From Candolleomyces eurysporus (Eukaryota; Basidiomycota; Agaricomycetes; Agaricales; Psathyrellaceae), in the NCBI GenBank assembly GCA_027579435.1, contig JANBPK010000739.1, positions 159,535-223,534 of the forward strand: a stretch of DNA of 64,000 bases, written 5' to 3'. Below are positions 23,566-34,018 of this stretch, piece after piece. Numbering within the stretch: position 1 is the stretch's first letter; the number at the start of each line of letters is the position of its first letter. The notes beneath the pieces are model-generated. The model ran no database searches. It had not been told where the DNA came from and worked only from the letters and a program-made list of their open reading frames with translations. The translations under genes were made by a program, and so were the position numbers.

Positions 23566-24393
23566 TGTGGTCTGTATTTTCTGCTATCCTGGTATACAGC
23601 AACTGACCACCCCCATAGGTGTACTCGGTGGTATCTGCCGCTGTTGCTGCTGCCATTGCCAACAGCGCCCCCCTACTTTTTGCTTCTGTTCCTATTGTCT
23701 TTGACACTTCACGCCAAACCATGGTGAGCTCAACCAGCATTCAAGGCTATGTGTATATTTACTGAAACGCCCGGTAGCTTCTACTGCATAGTACTGTTGA
23801 CGACCCTCTTCATCTCTTCATGTTACTGGCAACCATTTCCCCTGGACACGCCTCTCTCCACACCCTGGGCTGAAAACATCACAACCTTCGCAGAAGCTCT
23901 GAACGCCACCCTGTCTTCGAATTATACCGGTACAATCCCCACCGTTATCCGTGCTGTCGATAGATGTTGGTGTGATCTGTCTTCGGGGGGATTCTTCGTT
24001 CCCTTCAACGTTTCTAATTGGGAGCGGGCAAGTGTGCTTCGATTGAAAGACGAGCTGGAAAGAAAGCAGCAACAAGCAGATTCGGCCGAAATCCTCGATA
24101 CACTCAACGGAACATTGTCCACATCATCCCCTCCCGAATTGGACACCTCAAGCGTCAGCCCTACCACTGAGCGCTTCACATTCCGTCTTCCCCAACTAAG
24201 TTTGTCCTCGATTCGTAGTCTTGTGAAGCGACGGCATTCCAGTGAGGCCTCACCCTCTAGCACGCCATCCTCTACCTCTTCGCAACCCGAGGGCAAGACT
24301 TCAGCGGACACTCCTCCAACATCGTCCCGGCAGCTAGATTTGCGCCCTTATGGCATTAACCTGGTAATTGATTACGACTGGTCGCATTCATGA
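23566..24393 (+). CDS. Hypothetical membrane-anchored protein (N-terminus uncertain)
   Basis: I do not recognise this protein. The secure part is the frame from about 23778 to the stop at 24393: an N-terminal hydrophobic segment, several Asn-X-Ser/Thr sites (NIT, NAT, NYT, NVS), a Cys pair (RCWCDLSSGGFFVPFNVS), then a Ser/Thr-rich, probably disordered region and a C-terminal block DLRPYGINLVIDYDWSHS. This looks like a type II or signal-peptide protein with a lumenal or extracellular domain. A 54-nt stretch at 23724-23777 looks like an intron (GTGAGC...GGTAG). Upstream, the most natural reading from the ATG at 23566 ends in a different frame, so either a non-standard donor is used or there is a one-base error. 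Treat the 5' half as provisional. Confidence 0.5.
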
Positions 24394-24621
24394 CACGAAC
24401 ATCTGTAGCAATATCCATTTACTTAGTGTACAATAAATTTGGACTAGCGTGCCGTTTCCAATGTGGATGATGATGTCAACGCGTCGTGAGAAACAGGCAT
24501 TGAAGCCGGAAGAGACGAAATCCAGGCTTGCTCTCCACCTGAACAGCCCAAAAACCGACTGCAAACCCCTCCTTCCCTGCACCAGCCATCGCGGCGGGCA
24601 CAGAGGCTTCAACTCTCCACC

Positions 24622-27120
24622 ATGGCCTCAGACCACCGACACCGAGCTTCCAAGGACAGTCGCTCAACGTCTCGGACAGCGCAGAGCAAGCCAGGTGTTG
24701 AATCAACGACACCGTCAACCGGCCTCAGTAAATTGGAGCTCGTCCAGCAGGCCATATTTTCGCCATTCAACCACAAGAAGACGGATTCTACGCGTATACT
24801 CTCAGACTGTAAGCTCCCTCCTCTCCCACTTTTTCCTTTCTGACCGTCAACGACTCTTCGTAGTGGCCCCGGCGATCATGACTCCACGCATGATGAACTC
24901 TGCTGCAACCGTGTCTTCTCGGCCCAGGAACTCGATTGCTAACACCAGGGAATCTCGCTCTGCCATGGACTTCGCGACTATTGGTAGAGCTCCTTTCCGA
25001 CTCGGTCTGGGCTCTCGAAGGATCACTGCGGGTGACCTCCAAATTGTAGAGGCTACGGAGGAGCTCCTCCAGGCTGAGGTTCCAGAGCCAGAGGGTGTAG
25101 CGGCTGACGTTAGCTTGCTGCGAGGGTTTAATGCAACAATACCAAGCTCAGATCAAAGCCGGACGCGGAGACGGCAAATGCGGAATGTCGATACGCCAAA
25201 GTTGGGGCTGAAGAAATTGGGCATGTCTGCAAGGGGTCTGTTGACGGAAGAAGAAGAGCATGACGGCCAGAGCGTTGCAAGTGAAGAGGATCTTGTCGTC
25301 ATACCCTCCCAGAAGAAGAAGCGAGGCCGGGAGAGTTTGAGCGCGGCGAAACGCTTGGGGAAGGAAGAGCTTACCCGTCAGGTTTCTGAGATCATGAGAG
25401 ACAAAGAGAATCTTCATGTTCGAAGGGTATGCTTTCTCTAATCCTATATTTAACCTGTCTCATTCCGTCTTTCCAGAGCCTCGTGAACAGCGAAATAGCA
25501 GAAATCACCGACAAGATTCGAGCTCTAGACGTTGCCAGGGTCAAACTGGAGAAAGATTTGCTAAGGCTACAAGAGGATGAGCTGGAGCTGGAAGACGAGC
25601 GTGAGATCCCAGTTTCCTGCATCTTTCTTTTCTAGAATCTTACCCTTTATATGATAGTTGAAGGTGTTAAAGAGCGGATGCGATATGAAGAGTCGACTAG
25701 CAATCAGAAACCGGATGCACAAACCCTTCACCTCCCTCCCAGCTCGCGAAGACGGAAAGGGCCCGCATTCTTACCATCAGAGCATGATGAACTGCCTCCA
25801 GGTGTCGCATTTATGGTTCGTCCATGCACATTTTACTCATAGAATCTCATCTTTGACGACGATCTAGACTTTGGACAGTCACACAACACCAATAACTGCG
25901 CTTGACATCTCAGAGCCGTATGGGACGCTGGTCAGCGCGTCCGAAGAGGATGCTCAACCTCGAGTTTGGGATCTGCTGACAGGGACTGAGATAGGGAGGT
26001 TGCGGGGACATATTGGAGCTGTCAAGTGTCTCCAAATAGAGGACAATGTGTGCTTGACGGGAGGGGAGGACGGAAATGTTCGTCTGTGGGATCTTCGAAA
26101 GGTAGACGAAGATGATGGATGGGGCTCAAGGGAGCCAGACCGAATGCCCGATGTCATTGAGGAAGAGGACGAAAACGCGGATGATGGAGAGCTTCTCGAA
26201 AAGCCAAGTGGAATTCGAAGTAGGACGAACAGTACTGTGTCCAAAGACGGGCCTTGTGCAAGGGTCCTTGAAGGCCATAGTCGCGCTGTAACTGCTCTAT
26301 ACTTCGAGGACGACTGCTTGGTGGGTCTTTTCAATGTCTCTTCGTCCGAGTTATCATTCATCGCCGTTTATCGACCAGGTTACTGGTGCTTCCGATAAGA
26401 CTCTGCGACAGTGGGATCTTACTACTGGGCAATGTGTGATGACTATGGATATTTTGTGGGCCATGTCACATTCGTCAAATTCCTCTTCGTCGACGTCTGG
26501 ATTCGATCCATACAGCTCCTTCAGCATGCCTAACCCTGCTGCATCTCATGCTTGGGATACTTATGATGATTTCGTCGGCGGCGTTCAATTCTGGGGTTAT
26601 GGTCTTGTCAGCGGTAGCGGAGATGGCGCCGTCAGAATGTGGGATAGTAAGTTCTTGTCTTTTATCCCTCTGCTCTGTCATCTGAGATGTTTCTAGTGCG
26701 TACTGGACAAGCGCATCGGACGTTGTTGGGTCACACTGGTCCCATAACGTGCCTACAGTTCGATGAAATGCACATCGCAACGGGCAGTTTGGATAAGACG
26801 ATGAGACACTGGGATCTTCGAACAGGCGGCGTGGTAGAAACTATGCAATTCGAAAATCCTGTCACCAGTCTCCAGTTTGATACACGGAAAATCGTTGCGG
26901 CTACTGGCGAAAATGGCGTTAAGGTACAGTCAACTCTCACTGCCATCCCTTGACCCTCATCGTGCTGATTCACCGTCCATAGATCTATAATCGTACTACT
27001 GGACAGCAGTCAACTCTATTAACCAATGGACACACAAGACCTGTAGAAAAGCTACGGTACATGGACCGCTATTTAGTTACCGGGGGACGGGACGCTACAG
27101 TTAAAGTATGGTCGCTATAA
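24622..27120 (+). CDS. MDV1: Mitochondrial division adaptor, WD40 protein Mdv1/Caf4
   Basis: Links the outer-membrane anchor Fis1 to the dynamin Dnm1 in mitochondrial fission. About eight exons. The N-terminal half (from [11 protein letters not shown]) is helical and includes a coiled coil around [20 protein letters not shown], the dimerising region of Mdv1. The C-terminal half is a WD40 propeller: repeats include [78 protein letters not shown] and [14 protein letters not shown], the last residues of the protein. An acidic insert lies between the second and third repeats. The order of coiled coil then seven-bladed propeller is the family hallmark. The start was chosen at the first ATG of the frame after a CT-rich leader. 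Confidence 0.9.
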
Positions 27121-27346
27121 TGGAACATTAATGTCGCTTTCTGGTTTTCTTGCGTCGCCCGTGCTCTGGTTAGCTGGGGGCCATTCATTATCCACCACGC
27201 TAGCTCACTATTATTGAACGATGAACAACCAACTATTATGCCTTAAAATCCGTTATTGTACATCTGCAAGAGTATCCAAATGAAAGCAACACGATACATT
27301 TTTAGACAAGCATGTCCATGTCCATGATAGATAATCACCTAGTATT

Positions 27347-30005
27347 CTAGACCAGCCCCAGCACGACCGTTGCACGCAAGCTGCTGATTGGTGTCCTATT
27401 CTCAGCTGAAGTAGCATTTTCCCCAACTTCCATGTATTCTTCCGTCCTGAGTGAGCTTGTCTTCCATCCCCAGCTTTGGCCTACAGCGAATAGATCAGGT
27501 GCACTTGTGAAACGCATTTGCGAAGAGCCCGTGGCGCTGGCACAGGATATCATGAAGTATGCCGATATCGATGAGCGCGAGTCGCGGTACGGCTGCTGTG
27601 GGGCGATAGGACTAGTGGTATATGGTATGTTGATGGTGCTCGAGGGGCTCATGGAGGTGGTTGGAGCAGAACTGGGCGATGCGGCACCAGGAGTAGAAGA
27701 CGGAGAGGTGGAGTTGGTCAACATCATAGTGCGAGAAGTGAACGTTGGAGACCCGACAAAGGTCGATCGCGTAGGGGAGGTGGACGGAAGTGAAGGATAG
27801 GATATGCCACGGCCAATAGCTGGACGATCGACGGGTAAAGATGATTCGCTGGTTTTTTCACTTGAATGTCGTCCAGTGATCAAAGGTGAAGGTGCGCTTG
27901 TCGGGGGAATGCTCTCAGCCGTTGACTGGCGATACAGGTAGATTCCAAGTTGCGTTTGACCCTTCTTCTTGACGACTTGAAGGTATACATTGAATAGGCT
28001 CCCTGCGTACCAGACGGTTTGACTGTGAAGTCGCGATTTCTCCTTGAGGGCGTCGATATCCCAGAATTCAACAGCAAAACGGCAAGGGGGGAAGGAAGTC
28101 CAACGCCTTTTTCCACCTCGATCGCTAGAGCCACATTCTAAAGCATTATATCGTTCTCTCTTAAGACCAAAGAACGTTTCCTCTGTCGAGCATATCTCCG
28201 CATCTTTGTCCGTGGCTACTTTTCGAGTTCCGGACCGGTTCGAGCTCTGGCGAGCAGACGCAGCGCAAGGCGAGTGGGAAAACGTGAATAGGTCCTCCAT
28301 GGAGATGGGGTTGCTGGTTGCGGTGCCATTTCCTTCCTCTCCGTTGTCGCCCATGCGCCATGACGAGTCCCCGGGGACAGGATAATAAAAATTCTGCTCC
28401 GGGTTCGGAGCTGTATCCTTTGTTGTAGGAGTCGCCTTGAGTTCACTAGTCGGAAATGAGAAGCCAAGCTCTTTATCTTTGGAGGACGAAGATCCTGGAG
28501 CAGTGGGCGAAGACGGGGGTTTGAATGAAGTGATCTGGTGCCGCAACAAGGATTGGTTCCATAGCGCGGCTTGAAGCGTTGAAATGGCGACAAAGGGTTT
28601 GTTTGTCGTTGGAGATTTGTCGTGGGATATGGTGATTATATCCTCCATCGCCTGGGACAAATATTTCAGCACATGTGTTGGACTATGACCGGAAGAACTT
28701 GCCATGTTTTCATAGTATATAGCTTCGTTGAACATCTTGTCCCATTGATGCTCCTCCTTTTCCACGATACCCTCCCTTCTCCTGAGCTCAACAACGGAGC
28801 GAGCGAAATGGTATCGTTCCGTCTCATTCTTGACGAACAAGGTATCTGCAGCGACAATCGTTGTAACCCAAATTGGATCAAGCCCTCCCCTTCGCCAGAT
28901 CAAAGGGCCGCTTCTCGAGTCAATTTGTTCATGCTCAAACGCCACCATATCTTTTGCCCAGCGGACAGTCCAACACGTACAGGCTTCGCCAATTTTGTCG
29001 GAGATAGGGCCATAGTGGTGGGATGGTGATGCTGACGAATGGTCATCAGAATTCGCAAAGTCCCAAGAGGAACTGGTAGAAGAGTCTCCCGGACCAATTT
29101 CCAGTTCAGACATCTTGGATGCTATCTCAGAGCTGCTTTCGGGGGAGCCATACATGGAAGATGATTCGTCCTCGAGGATCTCGGCCACATGTTCCAACCC
29201 TACGGCGGCCTCAGGGTCCGGATACAAGGGTAGGCATGAGTCGATGGGCTTTCCCAAGGCAAAGTTGAGGTAGGGAATGACAGTGTGCGGACCGAGAGTC
29301 TTGAAGATGAGAGATAAAGCCTGAGAGGCTACTGTCGGTATGCACAGATAAATTGCTGTGGCCAAGACAGAAAGGAGGAATTGCGGGGTTGCCGGGTGGC
29401 ATCCTTCAGGTATGACTTCTTTGGCGTCAAAGACAGGGAAGGATGGTGAGAGCGGTTGGGAAGTAGTCGAAATGAGGGAGGAGAAGATGTGCAGAGGAGG
29501 ACCACCGCCATAGAGGCGGGAAATGCATATTCTGGGGTCATGTTAGCACAAATGACCAAGCCCAGGGTGGCAGGTGTACACACTCAAAGGCTGAGAAAAA
29601 GGGCCGCGCATAAGCACTTCCATCACGCTTGGCAATAACAAAAGGCATGCACACCTGCTCGCGTGATGTTGGAATCTTCGAAGATGATATCTATCTCCTC
29701 TATCCCTCGTTGTTGGGGTCTGGAGTGTGACGACTCCATAAATCCTGCAGTGAATAAGGAACGAAAATAGTCCTAGATGTGGGATGAGCGCCGCTCTGGT
29801 GCTTGAGGCTGGACGTACCGCCTGAATTAGAACGACGCGGTGCAGTTTGTACAGAGCTCTCCATCTGCCCGAGATGCGCAGGATGACATCTGCTGTATGG
29901 CCATGAAGGAACGAGTTGTAGAGATGGGACTGAATATCGACAGGCCTGAGGGCAGAGATGGTCATGAAGGCAGGAAGCAAGGAGCGGGTGGACTTACTGG
30001 CTCAT
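27347..30005 (-). CDS. BTB/POZ domain protein (fungal, function unknown)
   Basis: Exon 1 is 8 nt (29998-30005, MSQ). The next exons give a BTB/POZ fold: PVDIQSHLYNSFLHGHTADV, LYKLHRVVLIQA, DYFRSLFTAGF and, after a 7-nt exon (29584-29590, CCTTTGA), AAFEICISRLYGGGPPL. The rest, about 670 residues encoded by one long exon ending at 27347, is Ser/Thr/Pro-rich and disordered with a few structured islands (for example QWDKMFNEAIYYENMASSSG and a segment around CRFAVEFWDIDALKEKSRLH). BTB proteins are dimerisation modules, often cullin-3 adaptors or regulators; no second known domain is visible, so the function stays open. The gene is divergent from TRS31, with 104 bp between start codons. Confidence 0.8.
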
Positions 30006-30109
30006 GGTACCGAGGAAAGCCCCTAAACTGCGATAAATACGGGGGCTGTGCCAAGCGCCTATTTCTGGGTTGCCCACGCGTGCAGCTGCTGTTTTGACCA
30101 GATACCGTC

Positions 30110-31002
30110 ATGGCTTACGCCCAGCCACATCCCCGCCAATCCGTCTTGTCCAATTCCTCCCATTCCTCCGTCGAGCATCTCTCCCCCACGAGTAGCTCGA
30201 CGCGTTTCTCTTTGCCGACAGCACCCTCGATACACTCAACGCTTGCCAGCAACAAACCTCCCGCAAACCGTGTCCTGCCCAACATCTACGATCGCAATCT
30301 CAGCAAGACCCGTACCTCTGAGGTCTCTGCCCCTGCATTTGCCTTTTTGTTCTCGGAAATCGTCCAATACACCCAGAAGCGTGTCAGCGGCATCAATGAC
30401 TTTGAACGAAGGTCTGTGATCGACTGTGCAGTGCCGTCCGGTTGCTTGTGTTGAGACAGCATTCCATAGGCTTAATACTCTAGGGTATCGGATAGGGACT
30501 AGGGTACTGGAACTGCTCATCTGGCGCAACGAGTCGACCTCAAAAACGCCCAAGCGAGAAATCCGGCTATTGCCTGTGCTACTGATGATACAATCCCAGG
30601 TCTGGAGGGCAATTTTTGGAAAACCCGCCGATGGACTGGAGAAGAGTAGCGCAAACGTGGACGAATGTTTGTCTTTCTGACGTATAACAAAAGGACTGAT
30701 CACTCATGCTTCTTCGTAGACATGATCATTGACAATGACCCCTTGCTTGAGCGACATATCTCCGTCCCGCGGGATATTAGCCAGTTGAGTTGCTCGTCCT
30801 TTACTGCAGGCATTGTAGAAGCTGTACTTGATGGTCTGAATTTTGTACGTATGTTCTACTGCTGCCCACATTCCGTCTCATTGCATTATAGCCGGCCAGA
30901 GTCACCGGCCACAATACAGCCAACGCCCAATACCCATCCAAAGTCACTATCCTCATCAAGCTGGAAAAGTCGGTTCTGGAACGAGAGGAACTTCTAAAAT
31001 AA
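30110..31002 (+). CDS. TRS31: TRAPP complex subunit Trs31/TRAPPC5
   Basis: A Bet3-family subunit of the TRAPP tethering and guanine-nucleotide-exchange complex for Ypt1/Rab1 in ER-Golgi traffic. Four exons. After a Ser-rich N-terminus of about 60 residues come the family blocks: NIYDRNLSKTRTSEVSAPAF, FSEIVQYTQKRVSGINDFER, RLNTLGYRIGTRVLELL, VWRAIFGKPADGLE, MIIDNDPLLERHISVPRD, LSCSSFTAGIVEAVLDGLNF and a C-terminal VTILIKLEKSVLEREELLK. All typical TRAPPC5 segments are present without gaps. The introns have short GT-AG forms (one donor is GTCTGT). The start at 30110 is the only ATG before the conserved core in this frame. It shares a 104-bp intergenic region with the BTB gene. Confidence 0.93.
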
Positions 31003-31190
31003 CTGTAACCCCTTAGTTTTCTCAAGATACATGTATGATATTGCTGATCTCATCGGCGGTTGCAAATTCTACCGTCTTTGTTTCGCGCTGATATGCCCTT
31101 ATCTCCCCTCACCCATCTGTCAGCTGATATCTTCCTTTCTTATGAACGTCATCTTCTACTGCATAGCCATCTCTTTCTCAATCTCGAACC

Positions 31191-32244
31191 ATGACGAGCA
31201 TAAATAGCGTCAAGGTCTCACCTGCATTGCTCAACTCGTCCTGTGCCTGGTCTTCCAATCTCCGAGATTTACAAGAGCTCTATGACTCGCCTTACACGGG
31301 TGCCATCACTACCCGGACCGCGACGCTGGCTGGATTCAAGGAGGACGAATCGCATACAGTAGGTATCATTACGTGTTCTTGACCTGAATCGTCGCTCACG
31401 AATTCTCTAGGTTGTCCTTGGCGGTTCAAACACGTCTGCCCTGAACTCTTACGGGTATTCGCCACATCCATTGACAGAATACCTCGTTTGGGTTAGGCAA
31501 ATCCTAGAGCGAAGTGAAGCTGATAAGCCGATCATTATTAGTATCACCTCCTCTACACCCGATGGCCTTCGGTCCATGGTGACGTCCATTCAGGACCTGC
31601 GAAAGGAAATTGGGGATACCTCTCGCAGTCCTTCTAGGATTGCCATTGAACTGAACACCTCCTGTCCCAACATCCGCAATGCGTCTCCCTCCGGTTATTC
31701 GTTCAAATCCCTCACGCCGTTGCTTCAAGTCCTGTCTGAAGAGTTCTCTGCCGACAAGACGCTCACTATTGGACTCAAGATGCCGCCTTACGTCTACCGA
31801 GAACAGTTCACGGACGCGTTGGAAGTGCTGGCAGCGTTGTCCATTCAGCCAGAGTCCGACACCACACCTTCTTCCGCTATCTCCCCTATCTCTTTCTTGA
31901 CGTGTACGAACACGCTCGGGAACTCCCTACTCTTCTCTCATCAGATCCCCACTTCCCCAAACACACTTGGTGAATTCGCATTGCCTACAGTTGTGGGTGG
32001 TCTTTCAGGCGACTCTATACATCCGCTTGCTCTGGGAAACGTGTACACATTCTCGCAACTCCTTCGAGGACCAGACGCCCGCTTTCCGACGCTTTCAAAC
32101 ATTCGAATCATTGGCGTTGGAGGTGTGACGTCAAAGCAAGCAAGGGAACGAATGCTCAGTGTGGGTGCCGATGCGGTTGCTTGCGCGACACTTTTCGGAA
32201 AGGAGGGCGTTCAAGCGTTTGAAATTTTGTCTACGAGCGAGTGA
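31191..32244 (+). CDS. Dihydroorotate dehydrogenase, class 1 (URA1-like)
   Basis: FMN enzyme of pyrimidine synthesis oxidising dihydroorotate to orotate. Two exons (31191-31358, 31411-32244) encode 333 aa. The family motifs are visible: YTGAITTRTATLAGF (FMN-binding strand), SNTSALNSYGYSP, IAIELNTSCPNI, TCTNTLGNSLL, VVGGLSGDSIHPLALGNV and IIGVGGVTSKQARERMLSVGADAVACATLF. The catalytic base in TSCPN is Cys, which marks class 1 (soluble) enzymes; class 2 mitochondrial enzymes have Ser there. There is no mitochondrial presequence or membrane helix, so it is likely cytosolic. Class 1 enzymes use fumarate or other soluble acceptors rather than quinone. Whether this is the main pyrimidine enzyme or an additional paralogue cannot be told from the window. 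Confidence 0.88.
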
Positions 32245-32560
32245 TAAACTGTCGCAATGTGTGTTTCCATATAATAGTACAACTGTGTTTGATTCTTTCT
32301 CCCATTTATTTGCATCTACGCTGTGCAAGATCATATCTATATGAATGGTTGGCCAATGGTTGGTGCTATGCAGTTTCGAAAATAAAGTAAGTGTACATAG
32401 TACAGTTAACGAAATTGAAAGAGACGTGAAAGTCATAAGGGAATGTAGGAGCAATGGGGGCAGCAAAAAGTGATGATAAAGCGGACCATAGACCTGGCAA
32501 GGCACAGGACTTGGCACCAACCGTGTACCGAGGCTAGCAAGCCTCTACAACGGGCATCTT
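32245..32560. other. Intergenic region between convergent genes
   Basis: These 316 bp separate the stop codons of the dihydroorotate dehydrogenase and HMG-box genes and presumably hold both 3' ends. I see only AT-rich stretches compatible with polyadenylation signals, including AATAAAGTAAG near 32380. Confidence 0.5.
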
Positions 32561-33757
32561 CTACGCCGTAAAACGGAATTCGGGGTTCCACTGAACCGGC
32601 TCTGCCATGCGGGGGTTCGAGAGTGGAGCAGGAAGAGCTGGGATTGGGCCTGGACTGTAGGTGTCGTAGAAAAGAGATGCCGACCTGGGATGGACAGCGA
32701 CCGCACGGAGCGGATATTGCTCCGGAATGCACAAGGGAAGTTGAAGGGGGAAAGCCCTCACGGAGTGATGAGTCGAAGTCTGAGTTGTATAGAGGGAGTA
32801 CGCGAGGGGAGAAGGAACCGAGCCTTGAAACAGCACGGACTCGGAAGATTCGGTAGCGACCATGATGTGTTGGGCACTGTATACTGCAGCTGGCGGGGGG
32901 ATTCGAGGGCTATGAAGGGACAAGGACTCATCCTGGTAATGGTAAGCACATGGCGAGGCTTGGTAAAAATGGATGGCTTACAGCAGGTGATCCCATGGAG
33001 GAAGTGGGCGTGCAAGATACAGCATCAAGAGACTGAGGGGGTAGGAGGGGACTCCGAAAGGGAGGGTCCTCGGATTTGTCTTTGATGGAGAGGGAGTCGA
33101 GGGTCAAGGAGGAAGAAGTGGTTGCGTCGGGTTCGAGGGTTTTGGCGGCAACCAAGAGTTCCTCGCCCTGCTTCCCGGAGATGAGGAGGTCGGCGAGCTG
33201 TTTGCAACGAAGGAGGTCCTCGGCCCCGTTGCGTTTGACCTTGCGCTTCACTGGTTTCTTTGTTCGCGCCATGGGGCAGAACCGATAGCCAGGGTGCTTC
33301 ATTTCGTGCTCGACCTTTTCTTGATCAGCCTTTCTGCGCCAAACGTTCTTTTCTTCCTCGGGCATCTGGTTCCAGTAATGGCCCGCGATGCGGCTGATGT
33401 GACGATGGTCGCGCTCGACATCGCGATTGACCTTCTGCTCGGAGCAGAATGCGGAGCGGAAGATCATGAACGCGTTGCGGGGTCGGGGAACGCGCTGAGA
33501 GGGGTGTGCCTTGGGAGCCTTACCGACGGCAGGCCTGTGGTCGCGGCGCAGGTAGGGATGGGGGTAGTGTGGGGAGTAGTTGATCTGGGGCCCNAGAGTG
33601 GTCTCTGCCTGCAGGGGAGGCATCCGACGACCACCAGGCGGGGCCAGAGGTGGGAAATGCCTGAGGAGCGAAGCCCCCGCGACAGTAGGCGTCGTTCCCG
33701 GGAGGGGAGNAGAGAGTCGCGGGAAATGGGCTCTGAGGGAAGGGTGTAAGAGAACAT
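32561..33757 (-). CDS. HMG-box (MATA_HMG type) transcription factor
   Basis: Two exons, 32982-33757 and 32561-32932, separated by a 49-nt intron; 381 aa once the two N characters (33594, 33710) are dropped. Dropping both joins three partial frames into one that begins at the ATG at 33757 (MFSYTLPSEPISRDS). The DNA-binding HMG box is RVPRPRNAFMIFRSAFCSEQ, continuing HRHISRIAGHYWNQMPEEEK and ADQEKVEHEMKHPGYRF, the sequence-specific MATA/SOX subtype with the PRNAFMIFR core. A basic stretch KKPVKRKVKRNG follows (nuclear signal). The C-terminal half is Pro/Ser-rich and may be an activation domain. Such single-HMG proteins regulate mating and fruiting in mushrooms; no mating-locus neighbours are present here, so a mating-type role is not supported. 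Confidence 0.82.
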
Positions 33758-34018
33758 GGGTCAGAGAAAGAAAGCTGGGGCAAACCTGTACATTCCGGCG
33801 TATGTCTTTATAGGCCAGACGGTGTTCATGATATGGACGACGAAGACAAACATTTCCTCCGAGCCCCTTCGTTCTGTCACATCCAGAGGCACCGATCACC
33901 CAAATATGGGAACATGCCCGGGAGTTGCCTTTTTGGTAACCCTCGTTATTATCACCCTCGTTGCAGCCCAAATCTGGCGCCAATCTCTGTTCAATTTCCT
34001 TTCGCTGCTGTCAAATCG

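Noticed and set aside
25954..26361. Minus-strand open frame of 135 codons opposite MDV1
   Set aside because: It is the Ser-rich antisense shadow of the acidic WD40 insert.
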